Positions 8,838 to 17,648 of a DNA stretch of 64,000 nt are shown here, piece by piece. The DNA is from an uncultured Acidimicrobiales bacterium (lineage in GTDB: Bacteria; Actinomycetota; Acidimicrobiia; Acidimicrobiales; Bin134). The stretch spans positions 2,261,076 through 2,325,075 of the forward strand of contig OX638344.1 in assembly GCA_951813555.1 (NCBI GenBank), read 5' to 3'. How positions within the stretch are numbered: position 1 is the first letter of the stretch; every line of letters starts with the position of its first letter. A program made the position numbers and the translations under genes. The notes under the pieces were generated by a model. The model searched no databases, had not been told where the DNA came from, and saw only the letters and a list, made by a program, of their open reading frames with translations.

Positions 8838-10757
8838 ATGGCGAGGCGGGAACGTTTGACCGTGCCGATGGTGCGGGACAACGGAAGCCTGCGAGAAGCG
8901 ACGTGGGACGAAGCCCTGTCGCGGGCTGCGACCGGGTTCAACCAGGTGCTCTCCGGGCATGGGCCGCAGGCGTTCGGGATGTTCAGCTGCTCGAAGGCCA
9001 CCAACGAGATGAACTACATCGCCCAGAAGTTCATCCGCACGGTGGTGGGCTCCAACAACATCGACTCCTGCAATCGAACTTGACACGCTCCTTCGGTCGT
9101 CGGTCTGGCGACAGTGTTCGGAGCGGGAGGGGGCACTAGCTCCTACCAGGAGATCGAGGAAACCGACGTGATCCTGCTGTGGGGGTCGAACGCCCGCGAG
9201 GCCCATCCCATCTTCTTCCACCATCTGCTCAAGGGCCTCGATAACGGCGCCCGAATGTTCTGCGTCGACCCCCGGTACACCTCCTCGGCCCGTTTCGCCG
9301 ATGTTTGGGTGGGCATCGACGTGGGCACCGATATCGCCCTAGCCAACGGCATCGGCCGGGAGATCATCCATGCTGGCCTGGCCGACCAGAAGTTCATCGA
9401 CCGCTCCACCCAGGGTTTTGAGGCCTACGCCGCTTCGGTGGAGCCGTTCACCCCCGACGCGGTGGCCGCCATCTGCGGCATTCCCCCCGAGGCTGTGGTG
9501 GAGATGGCCCACGCCTACGCCACTGCCGACAAAGCCCAGATCTTGTGGACCCTGGGCATCACCGAGCACCACAACGCGGTCGACAACGTGCTGTCGCTGT
9601 GCAACCTGTCCCTGCTCACCGGACATGTGGGGCGGTGGGGCTCGGGCCTGGTGCCGCTTCGGGGGCAGAACAACGTGCAGGGCGGCGGCGACATGGGGGC
9701 CATCCCCAACAAGTTCCCCGGCTTTGCCAGCGTGGACGATCCTGATCACCGGGCTCGGTTCGAGGCCGTCTACGGCCGGTCGCTCAACCCGGTGCCAGGT
9801 TGGCACCTCACGCTCATGTTCGAGGCCATGGAGCGGGGCGATCTGCGGGCGCTTTACGTAATCGGCGAGAACCCGGCCGATTCCGAGGCCGACGTGATCC
9901 ACGCCCGGGCCCAGCTCGAGAGCCTGGAAATTCTGGTGGTACAGGACATCTTGATGACCCGCACCGCAGAGATGGCCGACGTAGTGCTGCCCGCCTCAGT
10001 GGCTTGGGCCGAGAGCAACGGCACCGTCACCTCTAGCGAGCGACGGGTCCAGCGGGTGCGCCCTGCGGTGTCCCCCCCCGGCCAGGCCCGCCACGACATC
10101 GACATCCTGTGCGACATGGCCGAGGCGATGGGCGCCGAGCTCGGCCCCCGCGACCCCCAGGACGCGTGGGACGAACTGCGTGGGCTGTCGGCCATGCACG
10201 GAGGTATGGCCTGGGAACGCCTAGAGGCCGCTGGTGGATTGCAATGGCCCTGTCCCGATGAGGACCACCCCGGTAGTCCCTTGCTCCACGGCTGGCTGTG
10301 GGCAGATGATTTGGAGGGCCACGACCCGGCCCCCTTCTCGGTGCTTCAGCACGAGGGACCGACCGAGGAGTTGAGCAATGAGTTTCCCCTGCGGCTCACC
10401 ACTGGACGGGCGCTGGACTCCTACAACACCGGTGTGCAGAGCGGGAACTATGACTCGCCGCTGCGGTTTGCCGGGCTTGACCTGAATCCGGCAGATGCGG
10501 CTGCACTGGGCATCGCCGATGGCGACCTCGTGCGAGTGTGCTCCCCTCGGGGATCGGTGGAGATGAACGCCCGCCTCGTGTCGAGCCTTCCCGCTGGCCT
10601 GGCCTTCACCACCTTGCATCAGCCCGAGCTGATCGACGTGAACGTGCTCACCAACCCCGACTGGGATCCCAAATCCGGCACCGCCGAGTTCAAAGCGGCG
10701 GCCGTGAGGGTTGAGCTGATCGAAGCCCCCGAGACTGCGGGGGCCTCCGTTGGCTGA
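8838..10757 (+). CDS. fdhA: Formate dehydrogenase catalytic (molybdopterin/Sec) subunit, C-terminal part of a split alpha subunit; Sec at UGA 9081-9083
   Basis: Annotated conventionally, this would be an 83-residue stub plus a truncated oxidoreductase. The frame is open across TGA 9081-9083, and the junction reads IDSCNRT-U-HAPSVVGL, matching the Sec active site of FdhF-type enzymes (CARVUHGPSV). Start ATG 8838 follows AAGGGGG at 8826-8832 by five bases and gives 639 residues with Sec82. WDEAL near the N-terminus, TDVILLWGSNAREAHP (about 107-123) and a C-terminal MGD-binding domain (about 518-630, GRALDSYNTG) are visible. The Mo-proximal 4Fe-4S segment normally found at the N-terminus is absent; it is supplied by the product of 12498-13337. 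It oxidises formate to CO2. The last 8 bases overlap the next gene. Confidence 0.92.
9081..9112 (+). promoter_or_regulatory. UGA-Sec codon and SECIS hairpin of fdhA
   Basis: The UGA at 9081-9083 is followed after 12 nt by GUCGUC (9096-9101), which pairs with GGCGAC (9107-9112; one G-U pair) around the loop GGUCU. The loop bases and their distance from the UGA match the E. coli fdhF SECIS as I recall it, so SelB-dependent insertion is expected here. Confidence 0.85.
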
Positions 10758-12501
10758 TCTGCACTTCGGCGACGACCAGCCCACCAATTCCGAGCGGACT
10801 GCTGTCGATGCTGTAGTGCCTGAGATTGATGCCGCCACCGTGACTGAGACCGAGCGCTTGGTGCGTGGGGGCCGCTCCCGCCGACAGGGACTGCGCCACC
10901 TGTTGCTGCCGGTGCTGCACTCGCTTCAACACGAGATCGGCTGGATCAGCCCTGGTGGCTTGAACTGCGCCGCTGAACGTCTGGGGGTCCCGCCCGCCGA
11001 AGCCTACGGGGTGGCCACCTTCTACGAGCTGCTTCGAACTACTGATCCCGGGCACAAGGAAGACGTGGTCCATGTGTGCGTCGACCCTACGTGTGCCATA
11101 GCTGGAAACGGCGAGCTGCGGGCGTCGTTGGAAGCCAGCGGGGCCAGAGTCCACGCCAGCCCCTGCCTGGGCCAGTGCGAACGGGCTCCGGCTGTCTTTG
11201 TTCAGGGAGTCAGTAGGCCTGATCGGGTGCCCGCCGACGACGATGAGGATTTTCGCCTCCCCCAAGCTGGCGACACGGGCCTGCGGGTGCTGCGCCGAAC
11301 AGGCGTGGTCGATCCCACCAGCCTGGACTCCTACCGGCAACACGGCGGCTATCAGGCTCTGGCCCAAGCCATCGACATGGGGCCGGACGCAGTCATCGCT
11401 GCCGTGTCGGAGTCGGGCCTGTCGGGCCGGGGCGGGGCAGCCTTCCCTACCGGTATCAAGTGGCGGGCCGTGGCCGACGAGCCCGGTCCGGACAAGCACG
11501 TGGTGGCCAACTGCGACGAGTCGGAACCAGGCACCTTCAAAGACCGCATCGTCTGCGAGCACGACCCGTTTGCCGTTATCGAGTCGATGACCATTGCCGG
11601 ACTGGCCACCGGCTCGCCTCACGGCTGGATCTACATCCGGGGCGAATACCCCCGAGCCACCGCCCGACTCGAGGGTGCCATCGCTCAAGCCCGGTCTGCT
11701 GGATTGCTGGGCGACGACGTGGCCGGCAGCGGACAGCGTTTCGACATCGAGCTGCGGCGAGGGGCGGGGGCCTATATCTGTGGCGAAGAAACAGCCCTGT
11801 TCAACTCCATCGAGGGCTTCCGGGGCGAGCCTCGCAACAAGCCCCCCTTCCCCACCACCCACGGCCTGTTCTCCCAGCCCACCGCCATCAACAACCCCGA
11901 GACCCTCATCAACGTGCTCGACATCGTGACCGACGGCCCCGAGGCCTACCGCTCCGTGGGCACCGAGCGCTCCCCCGGCACCCGGCTGTTCTGCCTGTCG
12001 GGCCGGGTGGCGGTGCCCGGGCTCTACGAGGTGCCGTTCGGCACCCCGCTGGGCAATCTGATCGAAATGGCCGGAGGGCCGGTTGGCTCGCTGGCTGCGG
12101 TGCTTTTGGGCGGCGCCGCCGGGGTATTCGTCGGTCCTGACGCTCTCGACATGCCCCTCTCCCTGGAAGACACCCGGGAGGCCGGGGCCACCTTGGGTTC
12201 CGGGGTCGTGACCGTGTTCGATGACACCGTTGACATGCAGGCCGTGGTGGTCCGCATCGCCGAGTTCTTCCGAGACGAGTCATGCGGCCAGTGCGTGCCC
12301 TGCCGCGTGGGCACCAAGCGCCAGCACGAGGTGCTGGTGGAGCTGCAAAGTTCGGGGAAGGCGCTCTCTCCCCGGCGATCCGAGCTCATCGACGACATGG
12401 CCCTGGCCATGGTCGATGCCTCCATCTGCGGCCTGGGCCACACCGCGGCTTCCGCGGTGCGCTCCGCTCTGGCGCTGGGCCTGATAGGAAATAGCTCGTG
12501 A
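10750..12501 (+). CDS. fdhB: Formate dehydrogenase diaphorase subunit, NuoE-NuoF fusion (FdsB-like)
   Basis: 583 residues starting at a TTG (10750) that overlaps the fdhA 3' end by eight bases. The N-terminal thioredoxin-like NuoE domain (about 35-160) has its 2Fe-2S cysteines in CVDPTC and SPCLGQC. The NuoF domain (about 200-583) shows the FMN/NADH loops GRGGAAFPTGIKW (about 227) and GAGAYICGEETAL, and the 4Fe-4S motif CGQCVPCRVGT (about 514). It passes electrons from formate to NAD+, as in soluble FdsABG-type enzymes; here NuoE and NuoF are one polypeptide. It ends in a GTGA overlap with the next gene. Confidence 0.93.
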   Translation: MADLHFGDDQPTNSERTAVDAVVPEIDAATVTETERLVRGGRSRRQGLRHLLLPVLHSLQHEIGWISPGGLNCAAERLGVPPAEAYGVATFYELLRTTDPGHKEDVVHVCVDPTCAIAGNGELRASLEASGARVHASPCLGQCERAPAVFVQGVSRPDRVPADDDEDFRLPQAGDTGLRVLRRTGVVDPTSLDSYRQHGGYQALAQAIDMGPDAVIAAVSESGLSGRGGAAFPTGIKWRAVADEPGPDKHVVANCDESEPGTFKDRIVCEHDPFAVIESMTIAGLATGSPHGWIYIRGEYPRATARLEGAIAQARSAGLLGDDVAGSGQRFDIELRRGAGAYICGEETALFNSIEGFRGEPRNKPPFPTTHGLFSQPTAINNPETLINVLDIVTDGPEAYRSVGTERSPGTRLFCLSGRVAVPGLYEVPFGTPLGNLIEMAGGPVGSLAAVLLGGAAGVFVGPDALDMPLSLEDTREAGATLGSGVVTVFDDTVDMQAVVVRIAEFFRDESCGQCVPCRVGTKRQHEVLVELQSSGKALSPRRSELIDDMALAMVDASICGLGHTAASAVRSALALGLIGNSS

Positions 12502-13337
12502 GCGGCGTGGCCACCGAGACCGCGGTCACCATTCGGGTCGACGACCAAGAGGTCGCTGTGCCCGAGGGGGCCACCATCCTCGACGCCTGCAATGCCGCCG
12601 GGGTGGACACCCCCACCATCTGCTACGGCCCCACCCTCACCCCGGTGAACGTGTGCCGGGTATGCGTGGTGGAACTCGACGGCAGCCGGGCCCTTGTCCC
12701 CTCCTGCTCTCGTCCCGCCGAAGAGGGCATGGTGGTGCACACCGACAGCGAGCGGGTCCGCCACAGCCGCAAGATGGTGCTGGAGTTTCTGGCAACCGGT
12801 GTAGACCTGGCCCAAGCCGAAGAGATGGGCCAGTGGGCCGAGCATTACGGTGCCGATCCCGACCGCTACGTCCCCGGCGGCGAGACCATGAACGAGCCGG
12901 TGCGGGTGCAGGACAACCTCTACATCCGCGACTACGACAAGTGCGTGCTGTGCTACCGCTGCGTCGAGGCATGCGGCGACGACGCCCAGCACACCTACGC
13001 CATCTCTGTGGCCGGCCGGGGTTTCGGTGCCCGCATCTCCACCGAGTTCGACGTCACCCTGCCCGACTCCGCCTGCGTGTACTGCGGCAACTGCGTGGCC
13101 GTGTGCCCCACCAACGCCCTCCAGTTCAAGACCGAGTTCGACCTGCGCCAAGCGGCAGACTGGCGCCCTGAAGACCAAACCGTCACCCAAACCGTCTGCT
13201 CCTACTGCGGCGTCGGCTGCAACCTCGAACTCCACGTGCAAGACAACCAAATCGTCAAATGCACCTCCCCCGACGACCACGACGTAACCCAAGGCAACCT
13301 CTGCATCAAGGGCCGCTTCGGCTGGAACTACGTGTAG
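12498..13337 (+). CDS. Formate dehydrogenase Fe-S subunit: detached N-terminal half of the alpha subunit (NuoG-like plus Mo-proximal 4Fe-4S)
   Basis: 279 residues, GTG start overlapping the previous stop (GTGA). Cluster ligands in order: 2Fe-2S Cys42/53/56/70; a NuoG-type region; 4Fe-4S Cys149/152/155/159 (CVLCYRCVEAC); 4Fe-4S Cys193/196/199/203; and the start of the molybdopterin domain with C234-x2-C237-x3-C241-x27-C269. The protein stops at IKGRFGWNYV, exactly where a one-piece FdsA would continue into the catalytic domain that begins fdhA (ARRERLTVPM...ATWDEAL). So the alpha subunit is split, with its N-terminal half encoded last. The two parts must assemble for electrons to leave the Mo site. 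Confidence 0.9.
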   Translation: MSGVATETAVTIRVDDQEVAVPEGATILDACNAAGVDTPTICYGPTLTPVNVCRVCVVELDGSRALVPSCSRPAEEGMVVHTDSERVRHSRKMVLEFLATGVDLAQAEEMGQWAEHYGADPDRYVPGGETMNEPVRVQDNLYIRDYDKCVLCYRCVEACGDDAQHTYAISVAGRGFGARISTEFDVTLPDSACVYCGNCVAVCPTNALQFKTEFDLRQAADWRPEDQTVTQTVCSYCGVGCNLELHVQDNQIVKCTSPDDHDVTQGNLCIKGRFGWNYV

Positions 13338-13426
13338 GGCGACGTAGGATTTAGCCATGGTCCCGCTGCTCGTCCTCCAACTAGATGCACTTGCCAGTCC
13401 AGGCGTGAAGAGACTAAACTGAAAGT

Positions 13427-13432
13427 TATCTA
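13427..13432 (+). promoter_or_regulatory. Putative leaderless -10 element (TATCTA)
   Basis: TATCTA ends six bases before the Uma2-gene ATG at 13439, with no Shine-Dalgarno between. The surrounding 25 bases are AT-rich against the background. It fits the TANNNT leaderless pattern. Confidence 0.5.
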
Positions 13433-13438
13433 AAGTAT

Positions 13439-14008
13439 ATGTCTGCTACTGAAACTGGATTGGCCGACACGAGGCTGCTTACCGCCGACGACCTGCTGCG
13501 GCTAAGCGCCCAGGGCGTGCGCGGCGAACTGGTGCGGGGAGTGCTCCACGAGACGATGGCATCAGGACACCGGCACGGCAAGATCGCTGTCAACATCGTC
13601 ATGGAGCTGGGCAACTTCGTAAGGCCCAGAAAACTAGGGACGCTCGTTGCCTCCGACTCGGGCGTGTGGCTGGAGCGCGACCCCGACACCGTGCGCGAAC
13701 CCGACGTGGCATTCACCTCAGCAGAGAAGATCCCACTGGACGCGGAAATCGACGGCTACGCCGAAGTAGTCCCCGACTTAGTGGTGGAGATCGTCTCGCC
13801 TCGTGACAGCCGCCGCTGGGCCCGCGACCGGGCACAAATGTGGCTCGACCACGGAGCCCCGCTGGTCTGGATTGTCCACCCCGACACCCGCACCATCGAC
13901 GTATACCGGCCCGGCGCAGCTGCCATGACCCTGCATGAGGACGACGCCCTCAACGGCCACGACATCCTCCCCGGCTTCACCTGCTCTGTCAGCACCATCT
14001 TCGCTTGA
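13439..14008 (+). CDS. Uma2-family (DUF820) PD-(D/E)XK nuclease-like protein
   Basis: 189 residues, usual for this family. RGELVRGVLHE near residue 27, REPDVAFTS (about 83-91) with the conserved PDV, and LVVEIVSPRDS (about 108-118), which supplies the E-V-x-S-P core, match the restriction-endonuclease fold of Uma2 proteins. ALVWIVHPDTRTIDVY-like sequence (LVWIVHPDTR) gives the final strand. Members are multicopy in many actinobacteria and cyanobacteria; their role is unresolved, and a nuclease or mobile-element link is usually assumed. Appears monocistronic. Confidence 0.88.
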   Translation: MSATETGLADTRLLTADDLLRLSAQGVRGELVRGVLHETMASGHRHGKIAVNIVMELGNFVRPRKLGTLVASDSGVWLERDPDTVREPDVAFTSAEKIPLDAEIDGYAEVVPDLVVEIVSPRDSRRWARDRAQMWLDHGAPLVWIVHPDTRTIDVYRPGAAAMTLHEDDALNGHDILPGFTCSVSTIFA

Positions 14009-14069
14009 ACCCTCGCCGGGCTCCGCCCAGCAGATGAGGTTGGCGCCAAGCTTCGTCTTCTTAGGCGGT

Positions 14070-14097
14070 ACCTGTCGGGTCAACTGTTGACCCAGGT
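14070..14097. repeat. Inverted repeat (hairpin or operator)
   Basis: GGGTCAAC (14077-14084) and GTTGACCC (14086-14093) form a perfect 8-bp dyad around one base. An outer ACCT/AGGT pair extends it past a 3-nt bulge. It lies in the 220-base gap after the Uma2 gene. It could terminate that transcript, although no T-run follows, or bind a dimeric regulator. Confidence 0.45.
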
Positions 14098-14216
14098 GGG
14101 CGGCACTTGGTCGCCTGACGACGGGGTTTATTCTTGCGTTTAAGTCCTTGTCTTGTATATTTAGCAATAGTTCATAATTTCAAAGCAGGTCCGGGGGATA
14201 CTGTCACTGGCGTCGG

Positions 14217-14222
14217 TAGACT
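14217..14222 (+). promoter_or_regulatory. Putative leaderless -10 element (TAGACT)
   Basis: TAGACT ends six bases before ATG 14229 of the DUF222/HNH pseudogene. Hexamer and spacing are the same as upstream of the amidohydrolase at 1745. Confidence 0.45.
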
Positions 14223-14228
14223 GGTGAC

Positions 14229-15545
14229 ATGGATTTAGGCGTCCTCACCAGGGAAAACACCGCAACGGGCAGCGACTTGCCAGTAGCCCGCGTGGGCGAT
14301 TGCGTGGAGGTGCAACTGGCCGACTTCGCCGAGTTGGAGTCGGGGGAAGTGGTCAAGTTGATTCTTCAGGCCGATAATGCTCGGCGGCAGCTTGACGGCT
14401 ATTTGACGGCTTTGCTGGGACGTTTTGGTGATCTGGAGGGGGAAGACGCGGTTGAGGAGTTGTGCCGCCAGTTCGGGTTGGGGCGGCACCGGGCTCGGCA
14501 GCAGGCTAAGACCTCCAACGCACTAAAGGGGTTGCCTACCACGCTGGAGGCGGCCAAGGAGGGGTGGATCTCCATTGACCATGCTCGGTTGATGGGTGAG
14601 TCGCATGAACGGGCGGCACTGACCCAGGCCCAGGAGCTTGAGCTGATCACCTTGGCTATTTCAGAGGACCTCGATCAGTTCAAGAAGACCGTGGTCCGCA
14701 GTGAGGACGAGCGTAGAGCCGACGATGGATTGACTCCCCAAGAGCGGCAGCGGGAGCGTCGCAGCGGCAAGGTGTTCGACGGCGACGACGAAATGGTGAT
14801 CTTGTAGGCCCAGTTCGACCGGATTGCTGGTGAGCGGGTCAAGACCGCACTGCACAATCTGAGTGATCGCCTGTTCCGCGAGGATGCCAAGACCGGAAGC
14901 GACCGGACCCACGAGCAGCGCAATGCCGATGCCCTGGTCGCGCTCATTACGCAACGCCCTGAGAATTCTGGGTCTCCCAGCGATGACATTCCGGACGGCA
15001 GCTCAGAATGCGACGAGATTGCGCCGCAGGCCACCACGCTGATCGTCTCAGTTGATTACGACACGCTCAGCGGCCAGCTCAAGAACGCCGGGCTCATCGA
15101 TGGCACTCCCATCGATATCGACGACCTCCGCCACATCGCTTGCGACGCCGGCATCGTTCCCGCCATCTTCGCCGCCGACGGGCAGCCGCTGTACATGGGA
15201 AGAAAGCAGCGGGCGGTCACCTCGGCCCAAAAGCTGGCCCTGACCGCCCGCGACAGGCAGTGCATCGGGTGCGGCATGAGAGCCAGCGCTTGCGACGCCC
15301 ACCACATCATCTGGTGGGACGAAGGTGGACTCACCGACATCACCAACCTTGTGCTGTTATGTCCGAAGTGCCACAAGAAGGTCCACAAGCAGGGGTACCA
15401 AGTGACCAAGAGTCCCAACGGGCAACATAGGTTGAAACCCCATCCCACCCGACTGTCAACAACCTCCGTCAGTCTTAGACCCATCCCACCCGACAAATCG
15501 AACCCACCTGATCAGCCCAACCCACTGAGGAGGTGGGCACCGTAG
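14229..15545 (+). pseudogene. DUF222/13E12-type HNH endonuclease interrupted by an amber codon
   Basis: The frame runs from ATG 14229 to TAG at 14805-14807 (192 residues, ending DDEMVIL) and continues open in the same frame to 15545, giving about 438 codons in all. The first part resembles the DUF222 helical region. The second part ends in an HNH domain: CIGCGMRASACDAHHI, WWDEGGLTDITNL, LCPKCHKKVH. One nonsense substitution therefore separates the N-terminal domain from the nuclease. Such genes are multicopy in actinobacteria and are often decayed. The second half could still be translated from an internal start, but no convincing ribosome-binding site is seen. Confidence 0.8.
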
Positions 15546-15619
15546 TTGACGAATTCAACGTCGACTCGGTTGTGGACGTTTACATCATGCAACATCCGCT
15601 GCCCGGCCATCCCGACTAT
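15545..15619 (+). pseudogene. Relic fragment of folD
   Basis: About 25 codons beginning at the amber pseudogene's end read VDEFNVDSVVDVYIMQ followed by HPLPGHPDY. The intact folD 1.4 kb downstream has VDDFNADPAVDAYIMQ followed by YPFPGHLDY. Roughly 18 of 25 residues match, and the DNA is visibly related (16939-17018). Homology to FolD stops on both sides, so this is a leftover from an old duplication or rearrangement, not a gene. Confidence 0.75.
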
Positions 15620-15667
15620 CGACCTCCTCAAACAGCTATGGACATGTGCCGGTCTAGGCGGCGCGCC

Positions 15668-15673
15668 TATCCT
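15668..15673 (+). promoter_or_regulatory. Putative leaderless -10 element (TATCCT)
   Basis: TATCCT ends eight bases before ATG 15682 of the coiled-coil lipoprotein. No ribosome-binding site is present in the intervening bases. Confidence 0.45.
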
Positions 15674-15681
15674 CGCTCTCC

Positions 15682-16584
15682 ATGAAATACGTGGTTCCCG
15701 CTCTGCTCGTCCTCGGGCTGATTTCCGCAGCCTGCGGGGATACCCAGCGCGAAGCGGCACCTCCAACACAGGCCCCTACCCCCGAAACCGCCTTATCACC
15801 GACGCCGGAGCCTCCGTCGGCTGAGGAATTGCTGGTCGACTCGCAGGCCGCGCACATTGCCGACCTGAGGGAGAACATCGAGAGCCTGGAGTCAAGCGTC
15901 GAAGATCTTGAGTCGAAGAACCAGGAGGCGGCGCAGTTGATCGATGATCTCGAAGCGGAGAGCGAGAAAATGGGGCAGCTCGTCGAGGACCTGCAATCGG
16001 AGACCTCGGTGATGGAGGAGATGCTGAACGATCTGCGGTGCCGCTCTCACATCGACATCGAGCTGGTGCTCGACGGGTGCGACTGGGAGCCGCCCGACTC
16101 GATGCCCCGGCAGATCGGCGCCTGGACCTGGAGCGAGTGGAACGACGAAGACACCCTCATCATCACCTATGCGGTCGAAGGTGCGGGGGCGGACACCCGA
16201 TCGCTGCCCGATTTCAGTATGTACTGCGTGTGGGGTGTCAATTCGGAGGTATTCATCAATATGACAGTGGAAGGGGACCTCCACGAGGCCGGGGAGGACA
16301 TCGTAGACGTCGACTACCGGATCGGCGGCACGGAGCGACTTGAGATCCCGTGGATATCGTGGGCGGGTAGCGGTTACACCAACCTGTCACCAGACTGGGA
16401 GTACAACGAGATGATGCTCGACGACCTGCGTACTGGCGCAGGGACCCTCGAAGTGTCGATCAACTCCGAAGATAGACCTCCATTGCAGGCTGAGTTCGAA
16501 ATCGACGGTGCCGCCGAGGTGCTCGACATGCTTGAGCCGGGCTGCGGGGGCAAGAACAGCGCTCTCGGGGCCGACGCCGCGTAG
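15682..16584 (+). CDS. Predicted lipoprotein with a coiled coil; unknown function
   Basis: 300 residues. The signal peptide ends in GLISAAC, a lipobox with Cys18, so the protein is likely anchored outside the membrane. A Pro/Thr-rich linker is followed by a heptad-rich segment (about 52-112: Leu/Ile at a/d positions among Glu, Asp, Gln, Ser), predicting a coiled coil and probably oligomerisation. The C-terminal domain (about 115-285) is acidic, contains several Trp and three or four Cys, and is not recognised. It follows the folD relic and precedes folD. Confidence 0.75.
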   Translation: MKYVVPALLVLGLISAACGDTQREAAPPTQAPTPETALSPTPEPPSAEELLVDSQAAHIADLRENIESLESSVEDLESKNQEAAQLIDDLEAESEKMGQLVEDLQSETSVMEEMLNDLRCRSHIDIELVLDGCDWEPPDSMPRQIGAWTWSEWNDEDTLIITYAVEGAGADTRSLPDFSMYCVWGVNSEVFINMTVEGDLHEAGEDIVDVDYRIGGTERLEIPWISWAGSGYTNLSPDWEYNEMMLDDLRTGAGTLEVSINSEDRPPLQAEFEIDGAAEVLDMLEPGCGGKNSALGADAA

Positions 16585-16699
16585 ACCCTGAATGCGAGAC
16601 GGCAAAGCGGCCATATCCATGTTGCCTTCCTTCGGTTCAATGGATCGCTAGCCAAAAGGTCATTGTGCCCGTCCCTCGAATGAGCGAGAATTCCGGGCG

Positions 16700-17557
16700 A
16701 TGACTGCAATCAAACTGGACGGCGAAATGCTGTCAGCCGAAATCAAAGAAGGACTGGCTGAGCGGATCGCCGCGCTGGCCGAGAAGGGCAGGGCACCGGG
16801 ATTGGGCACGCTGTTAGTGGGCGACGACGGCCCCTCGGCCAATTATGTGGCCATGAAGCACCGCGACAGCCAGGAGCTGGGCATGGCCTCCAGGGAGGTA
16901 CATCTGCCCGAAGACGCCACCGCCGAGGAGGTGAACGCGGTGGTGGACGACTTCAACGCCGACCCGGCGGTAGACGCCTACATCATGCAGTATCCGTTCC
17001 CCGGACATCTCGACTATGAGGCCACGCTGTTACGGGTGTTGCCCGAGAAGGATGCCGACGGGCTGCACCCGGTGAACCTGGGGCGGCTGGTGCAGGGGGT
17101 GGACGCTCCGCTGGCCTGCACACCCCGGGGCATACAGCTGATGCTGGAGCGCTACGAGATCCCTATTGCGGGGCAGCATGTGGTGATCATCGGGCGTGGC
17201 CTTACCATCGGCCGGCCGTTGGCCAACCTGTTGTCGCTGAAGCGCCCCAACGCCAACGCCGCGGTCACGGTGGTTCATACCGGGGCGGGCGACATCTCCC
17301 GCTACACCCGCCATTCCGACATCGTCATTGCCGCCGCGGGAGCGCCTCGCATGGTGAAGGCCGACATGGTCAAACCTGGTGCGGCGGTGGTGGCGGCCGG
17401 GGTGAGCTTCGCCGACGGCAAGCTGGTGTCGGATGTGGACGACGACGTGGCCGAGGTGGCGGGCTGGCTCTCCCCTCGAATCGGCGGGGTGGGTCCCATG
17501 ACCCGTACCATGCTGATGGCCAACACGGTGGCTGCTGCTGAGCGGTCTATGGGCTGA
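16700..17557 (+). CDS. folD: Methylenetetrahydrofolate dehydrogenase/cyclohydrolase
   Basis: 285 residues, family length. Landmarks are YVAMKHRDSQELG with the catalytic Lys (about residue 53), DAYIMQYPFPGH (canonical GILVQLPLP), PEKDADGLHPVNLGRL, TPRGIQLML, IGRGLTIGRPLANLL for NADP binding, and GGVGPMTRTMLMANT. It converts 5,10-methylene-THF to 10-formyl-THF in the cytoplasm. Together with Fhs and the formate dehydrogenase it allows complete oxidation of folate-bound C1 units, or their synthesis from formate. No Shine-Dalgarno close to the ATG is obvious. Confidence 0.95.
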   Translation: MTAIKLDGEMLSAEIKEGLAERIAALAEKGRAPGLGTLLVGDDGPSANYVAMKHRDSQELGMASREVHLPEDATAEEVNAVVDDFNADPAVDAYIMQYPFPGHLDYEATLLRVLPEKDADGLHPVNLGRLVQGVDAPLACTPRGIQLMLERYEIPIAGQHVVIIGRGLTIGRPLANLLSLKRPNANAAVTVVHTGAGDISRYTRHSDIVIAAAGAPRMVKADMVKPGAAVVAAGVSFADGKLVSDVDDDVAEVAGWLSPRIGGVGPMTRTMLMANTVAAAERSMG

Positions 17558-17648
17558 GAGGCCCCGGTCCTGACAACAACCAGACCGAGGATTAAGCCGG
17601 GCCGACGAGTAAGAGAGTCAAGGTAAGGGAATCAAGAGGAGCACACAC

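Noticed and set aside
9084..9143. A separate internal start for fdhA after the UGA (GTG 9114)
   Set aside because: It would remove the active-site segment and has no ribosome-binding site; Sec read-through with a SECIS explains the data better.
2927..10757. UGA reassigned to a normal amino acid throughout the genome
   Set aside because: Many intact genes here end at UGA (for example xylA, amidohydrolase neighbour genes, APH kinase, fdhB), and only the two UGAs at Sec motifs are followed by SECIS-like hairpins.
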